37,104 nt of DNA. It comes from Candidatus Cloacimonadota bacterium. GTDB lineage: Bacteria; Cloacimonadota; Cloacimonadia; Cloacimonadales; Cloacimonadaceae. The notes under the pieces were generated by a model. That model searched no databases. It saw only the letters and a program-made list of their open reading frames with translations, and had not been told where the DNA came from. Both the position numbers and the translations under genes were made by a program. The stretch's first letter is position 1; the number at the start of each line of letters is the position of its first letter. The DNA is taken from the NCBI GenBank assembly GCA_012522935.1, contig JAAYJN010000080.1, positions 1 through 37,104 on the forward strand, written 5' to 3'. Below are positions 15,071 to 22,613 of this stretch, piece by piece.

Positions 15071-15550
15071 ATGAATAAGATGAATCCTTTGTTTACAGCG
15101 GATTTGCTCCGCATAGTCCAGCGTTTCGAAAGCAAGGGGCAGTGCCTTGAATATATGGCACAGCTCTTGGCACAGAGCGGCTGTTTGATGATGGTGGATC
15201 GCTATCTGGCATCCATCAAAAGCCGTGAAGACGTGATGAGCACCGGCATCGGGCACGGCATTGCCATCCCCCATGCGCGGGATGAATCCGTCACCTGTCT
15301 GCGGATAGCCGTGTGTTTGATACGCGAAGGAATGGATTTTTTGGCGTTGGATGACCAGCCAGTGAGCTTGGTCTTTATGTTAGCGGTGCCAGAAGACAAA
15401 AACAAGGAATACATGAAGATACTGCGCAGCCTGTCTGAATATCTGAGGCAGGAAGGCCTGCGGCAGCGTCTTTTAGATGCAAAAGATGAAAGGGAACTTT
15501 TTGAATATGTTCAAGAAATCGAAAGAGATTATCTGGCTCGCGCTCTTTAG
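15071..15550 (+). CDS. PTS EIIA type-2 (PtsN-like) domain protein
   Basis: This 159-residue protein matches the mannitol/fructose-type EIIA fold. The phosphorylated histidine is expected at His68 in the GIGHGIAIPHAR motif. Other typical segments are LAVPEDKNKEYMKILRSLSEYL and the C-terminal LLDAKDERELFEYVQEIE. As a stand-alone single domain it resembles PtsN (EIIA-Ntr), which regulates metabolism instead of transporting sugar. No other PTS gene is in the window. The ribosome site is weak, and an alternative ATG at 15080 is possible. The 3' end overlaps the start of the next gene by 44 bases. Confidence 0.85.
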   Translation: MNKMNPLFTADLLRIVQRFESKGQCLEYMAQLLAQSGCLMMVDRYLASIKSREDVMSTGIGHGIAIPHARDESVTCLRIAVCLIREGMDFLALDDQPVSLVFMLAVPEDKNKEYMKILRSLSEYLRQEGLRQRLLDAKDERELFEYVQEIERDYLARAL

Positions 15551-16463
15551 CCTGCTTGCCTTTGGGCTGTGGGGCGTGAATGAGAATGCGGGCAGCACCG
15601 GCTTCAATACCCTGAAGACGGTATATTCCGCGCGTGCTTTGGCATTGGGGCAATCGCTTACCGGCGAGGCAAAGAATCCGGATGGCATCTTCTTCAACCC
15701 CGCCGCCATCCTCAACGTGCCCGGCACAGAGATCAGCAGCACCTACTGCAATTACTTTCTGGATGCCCAGGGCGGGCAATTGCAGCTCCTTTTGCCCAAG
15801 AACAAGTTTTCCGCGTGGGGATTTGCCCTGCGTTATATGGATTTTGGCAAGATGGAGCGCACCGAAGTGGATCAATTCGGCAACCTGGTGGACGATCTGG
15901 GCACCTTTGGTGCATACAATATCAGCGGCTCCGTCACCATGTCTCAATTCCTGAGCAAGGCGCTGGATGCGGGCGGCAGCGTCAAATTTGTCTATGACCA
16001 ATTGGACGATGCCTCTGCTGCGGCTGTGGTCTTGGATTTAGGCGTGATTCATCACCCTGTGAACGAGAGGGTGAAGGTGGGCGTATCTGTGCGCAATCTC
16101 GGCTTTCAGATCAGCCACTATAGCGATACCAAATACAAGGAGAGCATGCCCTTCACCTTTGCCGCGGGAGGCAGCTATGATTTTACAGACAGACATTATG
16201 CCTCTTTTGAATTCAACAAAGCCAACGGTGAAAACTTTAACCTGCGCGTGGGCTATGAACATACCTTCTCACCCTTCTTCCAGCTGAGGGCGGGCTTTCG
16301 CTCCAATGCCGGGGATTATTACAGCGGCGGAACGCTGGGCTATCTCTCCGGGCTGTCCCTGGGCGCCGGCTGGAATTGGAAAAACTATCGTGTGGATTAT
16401 GCCGTTTCCTCCTATGGAGACCTGGGCTTGGTAAATCAGCTCACCTTGGGCTACGACTTTTAA
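15507..16463 (+). CDS. PorV/PorQ (UPF0164-like) outer-membrane protein
   Basis: The 318-residue protein has a signal peptide (MFKKSKEIIWLALFSLLAFG) and a barrel-like mature domain. The NAGSTGFNTLKTVYSARALALGQ opening and FFNPAAILNVPGTEIS segment are typical of PorV/PorQ proteins, which support T9SS export or surface attachment. It ends in LTLGYDF with a terminal aromatic residue. I prefer the ATG at 15507, which has AGGGAA upstream and starts the signal peptide directly; an earlier in-frame ATG at 15477 would lengthen the N-terminus. It overlaps the EIIA gene by 44 bases and ends 19 bases before the chosen glyS start. The family call is good; PorQ versus PorV is uncertain. Confidence 0.8.
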   Translation: MFKKSKEIIWLALFSLLAFGLWGVNENAGSTGFNTLKTVYSARALALGQSLTGEAKNPDGIFFNPAAILNVPGTEISSTYCNYFLDAQGGQLQLLLPKNKFSAWGFALRYMDFGKMERTEVDQFGNLVDDLGTFGAYNISGSVTMSQFLSKALDAGGSVKFVYDQLDDASAAAVVLDLGVIHHPVNERVKVGVSVRNLGFQISHYSDTKYKESMPFTFAAGGSYDFTDRHYASFEFNKANGENFNLRVGYEHTFSPFFQLRAGFRSNAGDYYSGGTLGYLSGLSLGAGWNWKNYRVDYAVSSYGDLGLVNQLTLGYDF

Positions 16464-16482
16464 GGTGGGAGGTGTGAAGAAG

Positions 16483-18573
16483 GTGGAGAAACGTGACTTC
16501 TTATTGGAACTGGGCATGGAGGAGATTCCTGCAGGGCATTTCGGAGCGGCTTGTGAATGGTTGAAAGAGAGTTTTATCAGTTTTATACAGGCATCCCGCC
16601 TGGGCTATGAAGACCTGCTGGTGAGCGGCACCCCACGGCGCTTTTTCATCCGCGCCACCCAGGTGCCCATGGCTCAGACAGATCTGCGCCTGGAGCGCAG
16701 CGGCCCTGCCCTCAAGATATCCTACAAAGAAGATGGAGAGCTCACCCCCGCTGCCCTTGGTTTTTTGAAAAAGAACAACGCCAGCCCCTCCGATATCTAT
16801 ATCCAAAAGACGGATAAGGGGGATGTGATAGCCGTGAGCATCCGGCAAAAGGGCAAGAGCTTCAGCCAGCTGCTGCAGCCCTGGCTGGAAGAGCTGTTAC
16901 CCAAGTTTCCCTTTCCCAAAAAGATGATCTGGAAGAACAAGGAACTGGCGTTTTCCCGTCCCTTGCGCTGGATCTGCCTGCTGTTTGGTGATGAACCCCT
17001 GCCCCTGCAGGTGTATGGCATCAGCAGCGGCAACGTCACCTTTGGCAATCGCTATCTGGGCTTGGAGCGTCCTTTGCAGGTAACCTCAGTGGATGCATAC
17101 CTGCCAATCCTCAATGAGAATAGCGTGATTGCCGATAGGGAAGAGCGGCTGGCATTGATCCAGAAGGGTCTGGAAGCCGCCCCCCTTGAGGAAGGCCATC
17201 AGGTGGCTCCGGATGAACGCCTGGCACAGACCGTGTGTGACCTTGTGGAATATCCTTCCGCCGTGGTGAGCAGCTTTGACGAGCGCTTCCTGCGCCTGCC
17301 GGAAAAGATCATCATCTCCACCATCAGCCAAAACCAAAAGTATTTCTGCGTGAAAGACGCCTCCGGCAAGCTGGCAAGCCAGTTTGTCTTTATCTCCAAT
17401 GGCGATGTGGCAAAGGCGGAGATCATCAAAAAAGGCAATGAAAAGGTGGTGAATGCCCGCCTGGAAGATGCCCTGTGGTATTTTGAAGAGGACACCCGCC
17501 AACCCTTGGAGAGCTATCTGCCTGCTTTGGAGGATGTGGTGTTTCATGCGAAATTAGGCACTTTGGCAGACAAGGTGCGCCGCATCACTGCCCTCTGTGA
17601 ATGGATGTGCAGCCAGCTGAACCTCCCGGAGGCTGTTGCACAGAAGGTACTGCGCACCGCCCGGCTGGCAAAGGCAGACCTCGTTACCAGCATGTTGGGT
17701 GAGAAGGAATTTACCAAGCTGCAGGGCTATATCGGCAAACAGTATGCCCTGGTGTCACAGGAAGATGAGGAGGTGGCAGAGGGGATATGGGAGCATTATG
17801 CCCCGCGCGGTTCCAACGATGCCCTGCCCCAGAGCCTCACCGGTGCCGTGGTAGCCATTGCAGATAAGCTGGATACCATCTGCGGCATGATAGGCGTTGG
17901 CTTGATTCCCACCGGCTCGGCTGATCCCTTTGCCTTGCGCAGATTGGCTTTGGGCTTGTGTCAGATACTTTTGGAACGGGGTTGGGAGCTATCCTTGCAG
18001 GAACTGGTGGCAAAGAGCTTTGCCATCTTAGCCGATAAACTTACAATGGAAGAAGGTACAGAGGCCAAGAGCCTTGCCTTCATCCGTCAGCGCGTGGAAT
18101 GGCTCCTCAAACAAGAAGGCATAGCCTACGACGTAATAGACAGCCTGGAGCATCTGCCCATCAGCTCTTTGGCGTCCTTCGAAAGCCAAGCCTTGGCATT
18201 GGGCAAGGTGAGGGAAACCGACGACTTTATGCGCCTCGTGATAGGCTTCAAGCGGGTGGCAAATATCTTGGACAAAGCCATGAGGGAGGGCCACTGCAAT
18301 CCCCAGCTCTTTGCCCAGGAGGAAGAACGCACCCTGTATGAGGCATTGCAAGGCCTGCAAGGCAAGCTGGATGACACCCTTGCCCACTCCGATTATGACG
18401 CCGCCCTGCACGCTTTGATTGATATGGGACAGCCCATCGACCAATTCTTTGATGCCGTATTGGTGAATACTGATGATGAAGCCCTCAAGAACAACCGCCT
18501 GGCGCTTTTGAGCCAGATCCACAAAGAGTTCCTGAAAGTGGCTGATATCTCCAAGATAGTGGTGGAGGGTTAG
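16483..18573 (+). CDS. glyS: Glycyl-tRNA synthetase beta subunit
   Basis: GlyS is the beta chain of the alpha2beta2 bacterial glycyl-tRNA synthetase, responsible for tRNA recognition. The protein opens with DFLLELGMEEIPAGHF, the family signature. It continues with GTPRRFFIRAT, FPKKMIWKNKELAFSRPLRW, VFHAKLGTLADKVRRI and an HD-like central region, followed by a C-terminal DALR-type anticodon domain (NRLALLSQIHKEFLKVADIS). Length (about 696 residues) is normal. I chose the GTG at 16483, giving the usual short lead before DFLLE with GGGAGG upstream; GTG at 16465 or 16474 is possible. No glyQ (alpha subunit) lies in the window. Confidence 0.93.
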   Translation: MEKRDFLLELGMEEIPAGHFGAACEWLKESFISFIQASRLGYEDLLVSGTPRRFFIRATQVPMAQTDLRLERSGPALKISYKEDGELTPAALGFLKKNNASPSDIYIQKTDKGDVIAVSIRQKGKSFSQLLQPWLEELLPKFPFPKKMIWKNKELAFSRPLRWICLLFGDEPLPLQVYGISSGNVTFGNRYLGLERPLQVTSVDAYLPILNENSVIADREERLALIQKGLEAAPLEEGHQVAPDERLAQTVCDLVEYPSAVVSSFDERFLRLPEKIIISTISQNQKYFCVKDASGKLASQFVFISNGDVAKAEIIKKGNEKVVNARLEDALWYFEEDTRQPLESYLPALEDVVFHAKLGTLADKVRRITALCEWMCSQLNLPEAVAQKVLRTARLAKADLVTSMLGEKEFTKLQGYIGKQYALVSQEDEEVAEGIWEHYAPRGSNDALPQSLTGAVVAIADKLDTICGMIGVGLIPTGSADPFALRRLALGLCQILLERGWELSLQELVAKSFAILADKLTMEEGTEAKSLAFIRQRVEWLLKQEGIAYDVIDSLEHLPISSLASFESQALALGKVRETDDFMRLVIGFKRVANILDKAMREGHCNPQLFAQEEERTLYEALQGLQGKLDDTLAHSDYDAALHALIDMGQPIDQFFDAVLVNTDDEALKNNRLALLSQIHKEFLKVADISKIVVEG

Positions 18574-18622
18574 CCCCGCCACGGCATCATGATAATGCAA
18601 ATAAATAACTTAAGGATATAAA

Positions 18623-19618
18623 ATGATTGATTTAATGAACAAACTGAAAGCCCGTGCAAAGGAGAAAAACGGCACGGTGGTTCTGCCGGAGAGCTCTGAT
18701 ATCCGCGTCCTTTTGGGTGCCGCCGATATCTGTGGCCAGGGTCTGGCAAAGGTGATCCTTTTGGGAGAGCCCGAAAAAGTGAAGGAAAAAGCCAAAGGCG
18801 CCGGCATCGATATCGAGTGTGAAGGCATCAGCATTATTGATCCCTATTACCACGAACGCAGCGCCGAATTTGCCCAATGGTTCTATGAAAAGCGTCGCGA
18901 GAAAGGCCTCACCTTGGAGGGCGCCACCCAGATCGTGCGCGAAAAGCTGTATTTTGGTGCCTTGATGGTAAAATTTGGCATGGCAGATGGAATGGTGGCT
19001 GGTGCCGCTCATACCACTGGAGACGTGCTGAAGGCAGCCCTCCAGGTGGTGGGCGTGAAGGCAGGATTGAAGACGGTATCCAGCAGCTTCATCATGGTGA
19101 TGCCCAATTCCTGCGCCAACACCCGTCTTTATAGCTTTGCGGATTGCGCCGTGGTGATAGATCCCACCAGTGAACAACTGGCAGATATCGCCATCAGCAC
19201 CGCCTCCACCCATAAGGCGCTGTTGGATGAAGAGCCCCGCGTGGCATTGCTTTCCTTTTCCACCCACGGCAGTGGCAAACACGAGCTGGTGGATAAGGTG
19301 ACCACCGCCCGCGACCTCATCAAAGAGCGCAATGTGGATTTTGTATTTGATGGCGAGCTGCAGCTGGATGCGGCGATAGTGCCCCGCATTGCCCAGTCCA
19401 AGGCTCCCTCCAGCGTTTTGGCAGGAGAAGCCAACGTGCTGGTTTTCCCCGATCTGCAATCCGGCAATATCGGCTACAAGCTCACCCAACGCCTGGCAAA
19501 TGCCGAAGCCATCGGCCCCGTCATCCAGGGCTTGGCAGCACCGGTTTGTGATCTCTCCCGCGGCTGTTCCGCAGAGGATGTCACAAACACCGCCGTGCTG
19601 GTTTTACTGATGAAATAA
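18623..19618 (+). CDS. pta: Phosphate acetyltransferase, short form
   Basis: Pta converts acetyl-CoA and phosphate to acetyl phosphate, the step before ATP formation by acetate kinase. The 331 residues match the short Pta without the N-terminal DRTGG domain. Recognisable segments are KNGTVVLPESSDIRVL, KFGMADGMVAGAAHTTGDVL, VMPNSCANTRLYSFADCAVV, DGELQLDAAIVP and the C-terminal ANVLVFPDLQSGNIGYKL. It follows glyS by 49 bases with AAGGA before the ATG. No ackA is nearby. A phosphate butyryltransferase is less likely because of the Pta-type GMVAGAAHTT motif. Together with Rnf, this fits fermentative energy conservation. Confidence 0.92.
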   Translation: MIDLMNKLKARAKEKNGTVVLPESSDIRVLLGAADICGQGLAKVILLGEPEKVKEKAKGAGIDIECEGISIIDPYYHERSAEFAQWFYEKRREKGLTLEGATQIVREKLYFGALMVKFGMADGMVAGAAHTTGDVLKAALQVVGVKAGLKTVSSSFIMVMPNSCANTRLYSFADCAVVIDPTSEQLADIAISTASTHKALLDEEPRVALLSFSTHGSGKHELVDKVTTARDLIKERNVDFVFDGELQLDAAIVPRIAQSKAPSSVLAGEANVLVFPDLQSGNIGYKLTQRLANAEAIGPVIQGLAAPVCDLSRGCSAEDVTNTAVLVLLMK

Positions 19619-19645
19619 TAAAAAAATAGATTAAGGAGCAGCATC

Positions 19646-20848
19646 ATGACGATCAAGCTTTCCAACCGCATCAAACTGGTGAAACCCTCTCCCACCCTTG
19701 CGCTTTCCGCAAAGGCAAAACAGATGGGTGATGCCGGTATCGACGTAATCAATTTTGGCGTGGGAGAACCCGATTTTAATACTCCGGAGTATATCAAACA
19801 ATCTGCCCATGCCGCCCTGGATGCCAATTTTACCCGCTATACAGCCAATCCTGGCATCATCGAACTGCGCCAAGCCATCTGTGCCAAATTCGAGCGCGAA
19901 AACGGCCTTAAATACCAGCCCAATCAGATATTGGTATCAGCAGGCGCCAAAGCCTCCATCATCATAGTATTGATGGCTGTGTGTGACGCCATGGACCAGG
20001 TGCTCATCCCCACCCCCTACTGGGTGAGCTATCCCTACCAGGCCATCTTGGCAGGTGCAGAGCCCGTGCTACTACATACCATGGAAAAAGACGAGTACAA
20101 GGTTACCCCCCAGACTCTGAATGCAGCCTGCGATGCCAACCCCACTGCCAAAGTGTTGTTGTTAAACTCTCCTAACAACCCCACAGGAACCGTTTATAAT
20201 AAAGAGGAGCTGACCGCCCTTGCCAAGGTGTGCATCGAGCGCAACCTCCTGGTGATCAGCGATGAGATATACGAACGCCTGGTATATGAAGGCACACAGC
20301 ATGTATCCATCGCCTCCGTATTGCCGGAGATGATGGAGCGCACCGTGGTGGTCAACGGTGTATCCAAAGCCTACGCCATGACCGGCTGGAGATTGGGCTA
20401 TGCCGCGGGTCCTGCCGAGATCATCGCCGCTGCCGGCAGAGTGCAGGCACACGCCACCTCCTGCGTCAATTCCATCACCCAAAAGGCATGCGTGACTGCC
20501 CTCAACGAAGAAGACGATTCCATCGAAAATATGAGACAGGAATTTGAACAGCGCCGCGACTTCCTTTGCAATGAACTGGCAAAGATCCCCCACATCACAT
20601 TCTTCAAACCCAAAGGCGCCTTTTATGTATTCCCCGATATCTCCTGGTATCTGGAAAACAACACCAAGGGAATAGAGAATTGCGACCAGCTGTGCAACAC
20701 CCTCTTGGAAAAATATCATGTGGCATTGGTATCCGGAGGCTCCTTCGGCGTGGAAACCGCTGTCAGATTCTCCTATGCCAACAGCATGGACAACCTGCGG
20801 AGTGGCGTGCAACGCTTTGCAGACTTTTTGGCTGAATTGCGCGCATAA
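19646..20848 (+). CDS. Aspartate-type aminotransferase (class I, PLP)
   Basis: This 400-residue fold-type I aminotransferase belongs to the AspC subgroup found in Thermus and Bacillus. The PLP lysine is Lys241 in NGVSKAYAMTGWRLGY. Other signatures are GVGEPDFNTPEYIK, the substrate-contact stretch YTANPGIIELRQAI, SPNNPTGTVYNKEEL, the SDEIYERLVYEG strand carrying the PLP aspartate, and a C-terminal VRFSYANSMDNL with the carboxylate-binding Arg. It probably interconverts aspartate and oxaloacetate with glutamate, though related enzymes accept other amino acids. AAGGAG precedes the ATG and the gene lies 27 bases past pta. It fits an amino-acid-using lifestyle. Confidence 0.9.
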   Translation: MTIKLSNRIKLVKPSPTLALSAKAKQMGDAGIDVINFGVGEPDFNTPEYIKQSAHAALDANFTRYTANPGIIELRQAICAKFERENGLKYQPNQILVSAGAKASIIIVLMAVCDAMDQVLIPTPYWVSYPYQAILAGAEPVLLHTMEKDEYKVTPQTLNAACDANPTAKVLLLNSPNNPTGTVYNKEELTALAKVCIERNLLVISDEIYERLVYEGTQHVSIASVLPEMMERTVVVNGVSKAYAMTGWRLGYAAGPAEIIAAAGRVQAHATSCVNSITQKACVTALNEEDDSIENMRQEFEQRRDFLCNELAKIPHITFFKPKGAFYVFPDISWYLENNTKGIENCDQLCNTLLEKYHVALVSGGSFGVETAVRFSYANSMDNLRSGVQRFADFLAELRA

Positions 20849-20863
20849 TACAAGGAAATATCA

Positions 20864-21109
20864 ATGGATGATATGCAGGAAAGGATGAAAGAACGCTGGG
20901 AAGAGCGTCGCAAGAAAGGTCAGAACTGGCCGCGTTTGGTGATTATGCTGATAATACTGATTGCCCTGATCGTGGCAATGAATATGCTCAGCAAAAAAAC
21001 TGCCCAGATGAAAAGCATCCAAGGCATCGAGTATATTGATTCCACCGCCGTGGAGCTGGAACCGGATGCTCCCCGGGCCACCACTCCCGAGGGAGAATCT
21101 CTGCCGTGA
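20864..21109 (+). CDS. Small single-span membrane protein
   Basis: This 81-residue protein was not recognised. It starts with a highly charged segment (MDDMQERMKERWEERRKKG), has one membrane helix (PRLVIMLIILIALIVAMNML, about residues 23-42) and a short polar, Pro-rich tail. The positive cluster before the helix predicts a cytoplasmic N-terminus. AAGGAAA precedes the ATG, 15 bases after the aminotransferase stop, so it should be co-transcribed with it. The tidy position and start support a real gene, though it might be lineage-specific. Confidence 0.7.
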   Translation: MDDMQERMKERWEERRKKGQNWPRLVIMLIILIALIVAMNMLSKKTAQMKSIQGIEYIDSTAVELEPDAPRATTPEGESLP

Positions 21110-21197
21110 GGATGGTTTTGGCAATATCCCTCGATGGCATCATCAACCTCGATGCATCCCAAAATACAATGATTACACAATTGGAGGTGTGGACATA

Positions 21198-22217
21198 ATG
21201 AACTATGCACAATCCGGCGTGGATGTGGAAGCGGGCGAAAAAGCAGTCCGCAACATCAAGACACTCGTAAGCCGCAGCTACAACCCCAATGTGTTGAGCC
21301 AATTAGGCAGCTTTGGTGGCCTCTTTAGGCTGGATTTGAAACAGCACCCACGCCCCGTGTTGGTCTCCAGCACAGACGGCGTGGGCACCAAGCTGATGGT
21401 GGCTATCATGGCACAAAAGTATGACACCATCGGGCAAGACCTGGTAAATCACTGTGTGAACGACATCTTAGTGCAAGGCGCAGAGCCTCTATTCTTTTTG
21501 GATTATATTGGCATCAACAGGATGGACGGCGAGATGATAAGCGGCCTCATAGAAGGCATGACCAACGCTTGCGTAGCCAATGGCTGTGCCCTGATAGGCG
21601 GTGAAATGGCAGAAATGCCCGCCATCTATCAGCCGGGTGATTTTGACCTGGTGGGCACAATCGTGGGCGTGGTGGATGAAACCAAGGTGATTACCGGCGA
21701 CAAGGTGAGCCAGCGCGATATCTTGATTGGCATTCCCTCCAGCGGTTTGCACACCAACGGCTATTCCTTGGCACGTGCCATCGTCTTTGACAAGCTGGGA
21801 TTAACCGTGGATAGCTATGTTTCAGAGCTGGAAGCCACAGTGGGGGAACTGCTTTTGAGCGTTCACCTCAGCTATCTGCCGCTGTTCAAACCAGTGCTGT
21901 CCCATCCCGGTTTGCACGGCTTGGCTCATATCACAGGTGGCGGCATAGCAGGAAACCTGAAACGCATCATTCCCCAAGGACTTTCCGCCTACGTAACTTA
22001 CCCCATCAGCGAGATCAGCCCCCTCTTCCAATGGCTGCAATCCGGCGGCGGCATCTCCGATGATGAAATGCGCAAAGCCTTCAACCTGGGCATCGGAATG
22101 ATTGCCGTGGTGGATGAAAATAGCGCCCAAGAGATGCTGAACGTAACCGGCGGAGTGATGATTGGCGAAATAGTGGACGCTCGGGATGGAGACGACCTCG
22201 TTCGTTTTATTGATTAA
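21198..22217 (+). CDS. purM: Phosphoribosylformylglycinamidine cyclo-ligase (AIR synthetase)
   Basis: PurM closes the imidazole ring of aminoimidazole ribotide in purine synthesis. I chose the ATG at 21198 (339 residues, MNYAQSGVDVEAGEKAVRNI), which has GGAGGT upstream and is the standard family start; the frame is open further upstream but there overlaps the previous gene. Motifs include GVGTKLMVA, DTIGQDLVNHCVNDILVQGA, GGEMAEMPAIYQPGDFDLVG, PSSGLHTNGYSLAR and HITGGGIAGNLKRI, all intact. No other purine gene is adjacent. 80-bp element C begins 23 bases after the stop. Confidence 0.95.
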   Translation: MNYAQSGVDVEAGEKAVRNIKTLVSRSYNPNVLSQLGSFGGLFRLDLKQHPRPVLVSSTDGVGTKLMVAIMAQKYDTIGQDLVNHCVNDILVQGAEPLFFLDYIGINRMDGEMISGLIEGMTNACVANGCALIGGEMAEMPAIYQPGDFDLVGTIVGVVDETKVITGDKVSQRDILIGIPSSGLHTNGYSLARAIVFDKLGLTVDSYVSELEATVGELLLSVHLSYLPLFKPVLSHPGLHGLAHITGGGIAGNLKRIIPQGLSAYVTYPISEISPLFQWLQSGGGISDDEMRKAFNLGIGMIAVVDENSAQEMLNVTGGVMIGEIVDARDGDDLVRFID

Positions 22218-22240
22218 AATATGCTTACACACCTCCTTCC

Positions 22241-22320
22241 TGCCTGTTACCCTCCTTTGTGCCTCCTTTGTCCAGACAAGGGTGAGACAAGGGAGAGACA
22301 AGGGTGGTTAATAAGGAAGC
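22241..22320 (-). repeat. 80-bp palindromic element, copy C
   Basis: Read on the plus strand: end 2 (TGCCTGTTAC), two reverse units (CCTCCTTTGTG, CCTCCTTTGTC), CA, three forward units (GACAAGGGTGA, GACAAGGGAGA, GACAAGGGTGG) and end 1 (TTAATAAGGAAGC). It is therefore inverted relative to copies A and B. This is the most diverged copy, yet it is still exactly 80 bp. It follows purM and no separate terminator is visible, so it may help end that transcript. Confidence 0.88.
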
Positions 22321-22322
22321 TA

Positions 22323-22409
22323 CCAGTTACAAGCAACTGGAGTGCCTTTTGATTTTGCCATCAATATCCCTAATTGATTCAAAAATCAATTTATACATTG
22401 ACGGCAAAA
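22323..22409. repeat. Nested inverted repeats after element C
   Basis: CCAGTT/AACTGG (22323-22328, 22335-22340) makes a 6-bp hairpin. TTTTGCCATCAAT (22353-22365) and ATTGACGGCAAAA (22397-22409) pair at 12 of 13 positions. Inside this pair, ATTGATT/AATCAAT (22373-22379, 22384-22390) is a perfect 7-bp hairpin with a 4-base loop. No ORF or T-run terminator is evident and the function is unknown. Confidence 0.55.
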
Positions 22410-22486
22410 TGGCATTGATATCAAGAATCATTGCAGCTTGGACAGCCATGAATTGGTGTAATAAGAGTTTAAAACAAAAAAACTGC

Positions 22487-22522
22487 TTGACGATTTCACA
22501 TAGATCAGATTATCGTGATCTA
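22487..22522 (+). promoter_or_regulatory. Possible promoter and operator of the TonB receptor operon
   Basis: TTGACG (22487-22492) and TATCGT (22511-22516) are 18 bases apart. The perfect dyad TAGATCA (22501-22507) / TGATCTA (22516-22522) covers the -10 region, where a repressor would block polymerase. It lies about 90 bases upstream of the receptor start. Confidence 0.4.
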
Positions 22523-22613
22523 ACCCCAAAAGAGTATCGGGTGCGTGCATTCGACTTTTTTGGATAAGTGATTGTAATTAAATTAAATGCTTAAAAACAA
22601 GGGAGGTTTATCG

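Noticed and set aside
21036-21197. Longer N-terminus for PurM
   Set aside because: The upstream part overlaps the small membrane protein gene in another frame; MNYAQSGV at 21198 is the normal family start with GGAGGT before it.
22304-22567. 87-codon ORF between purM and the TonB receptor
   Set aside because: It starts at a GTG inside 80-bp element C, crosses the nested hairpins and the promoter-operator region, and resembles no protein.
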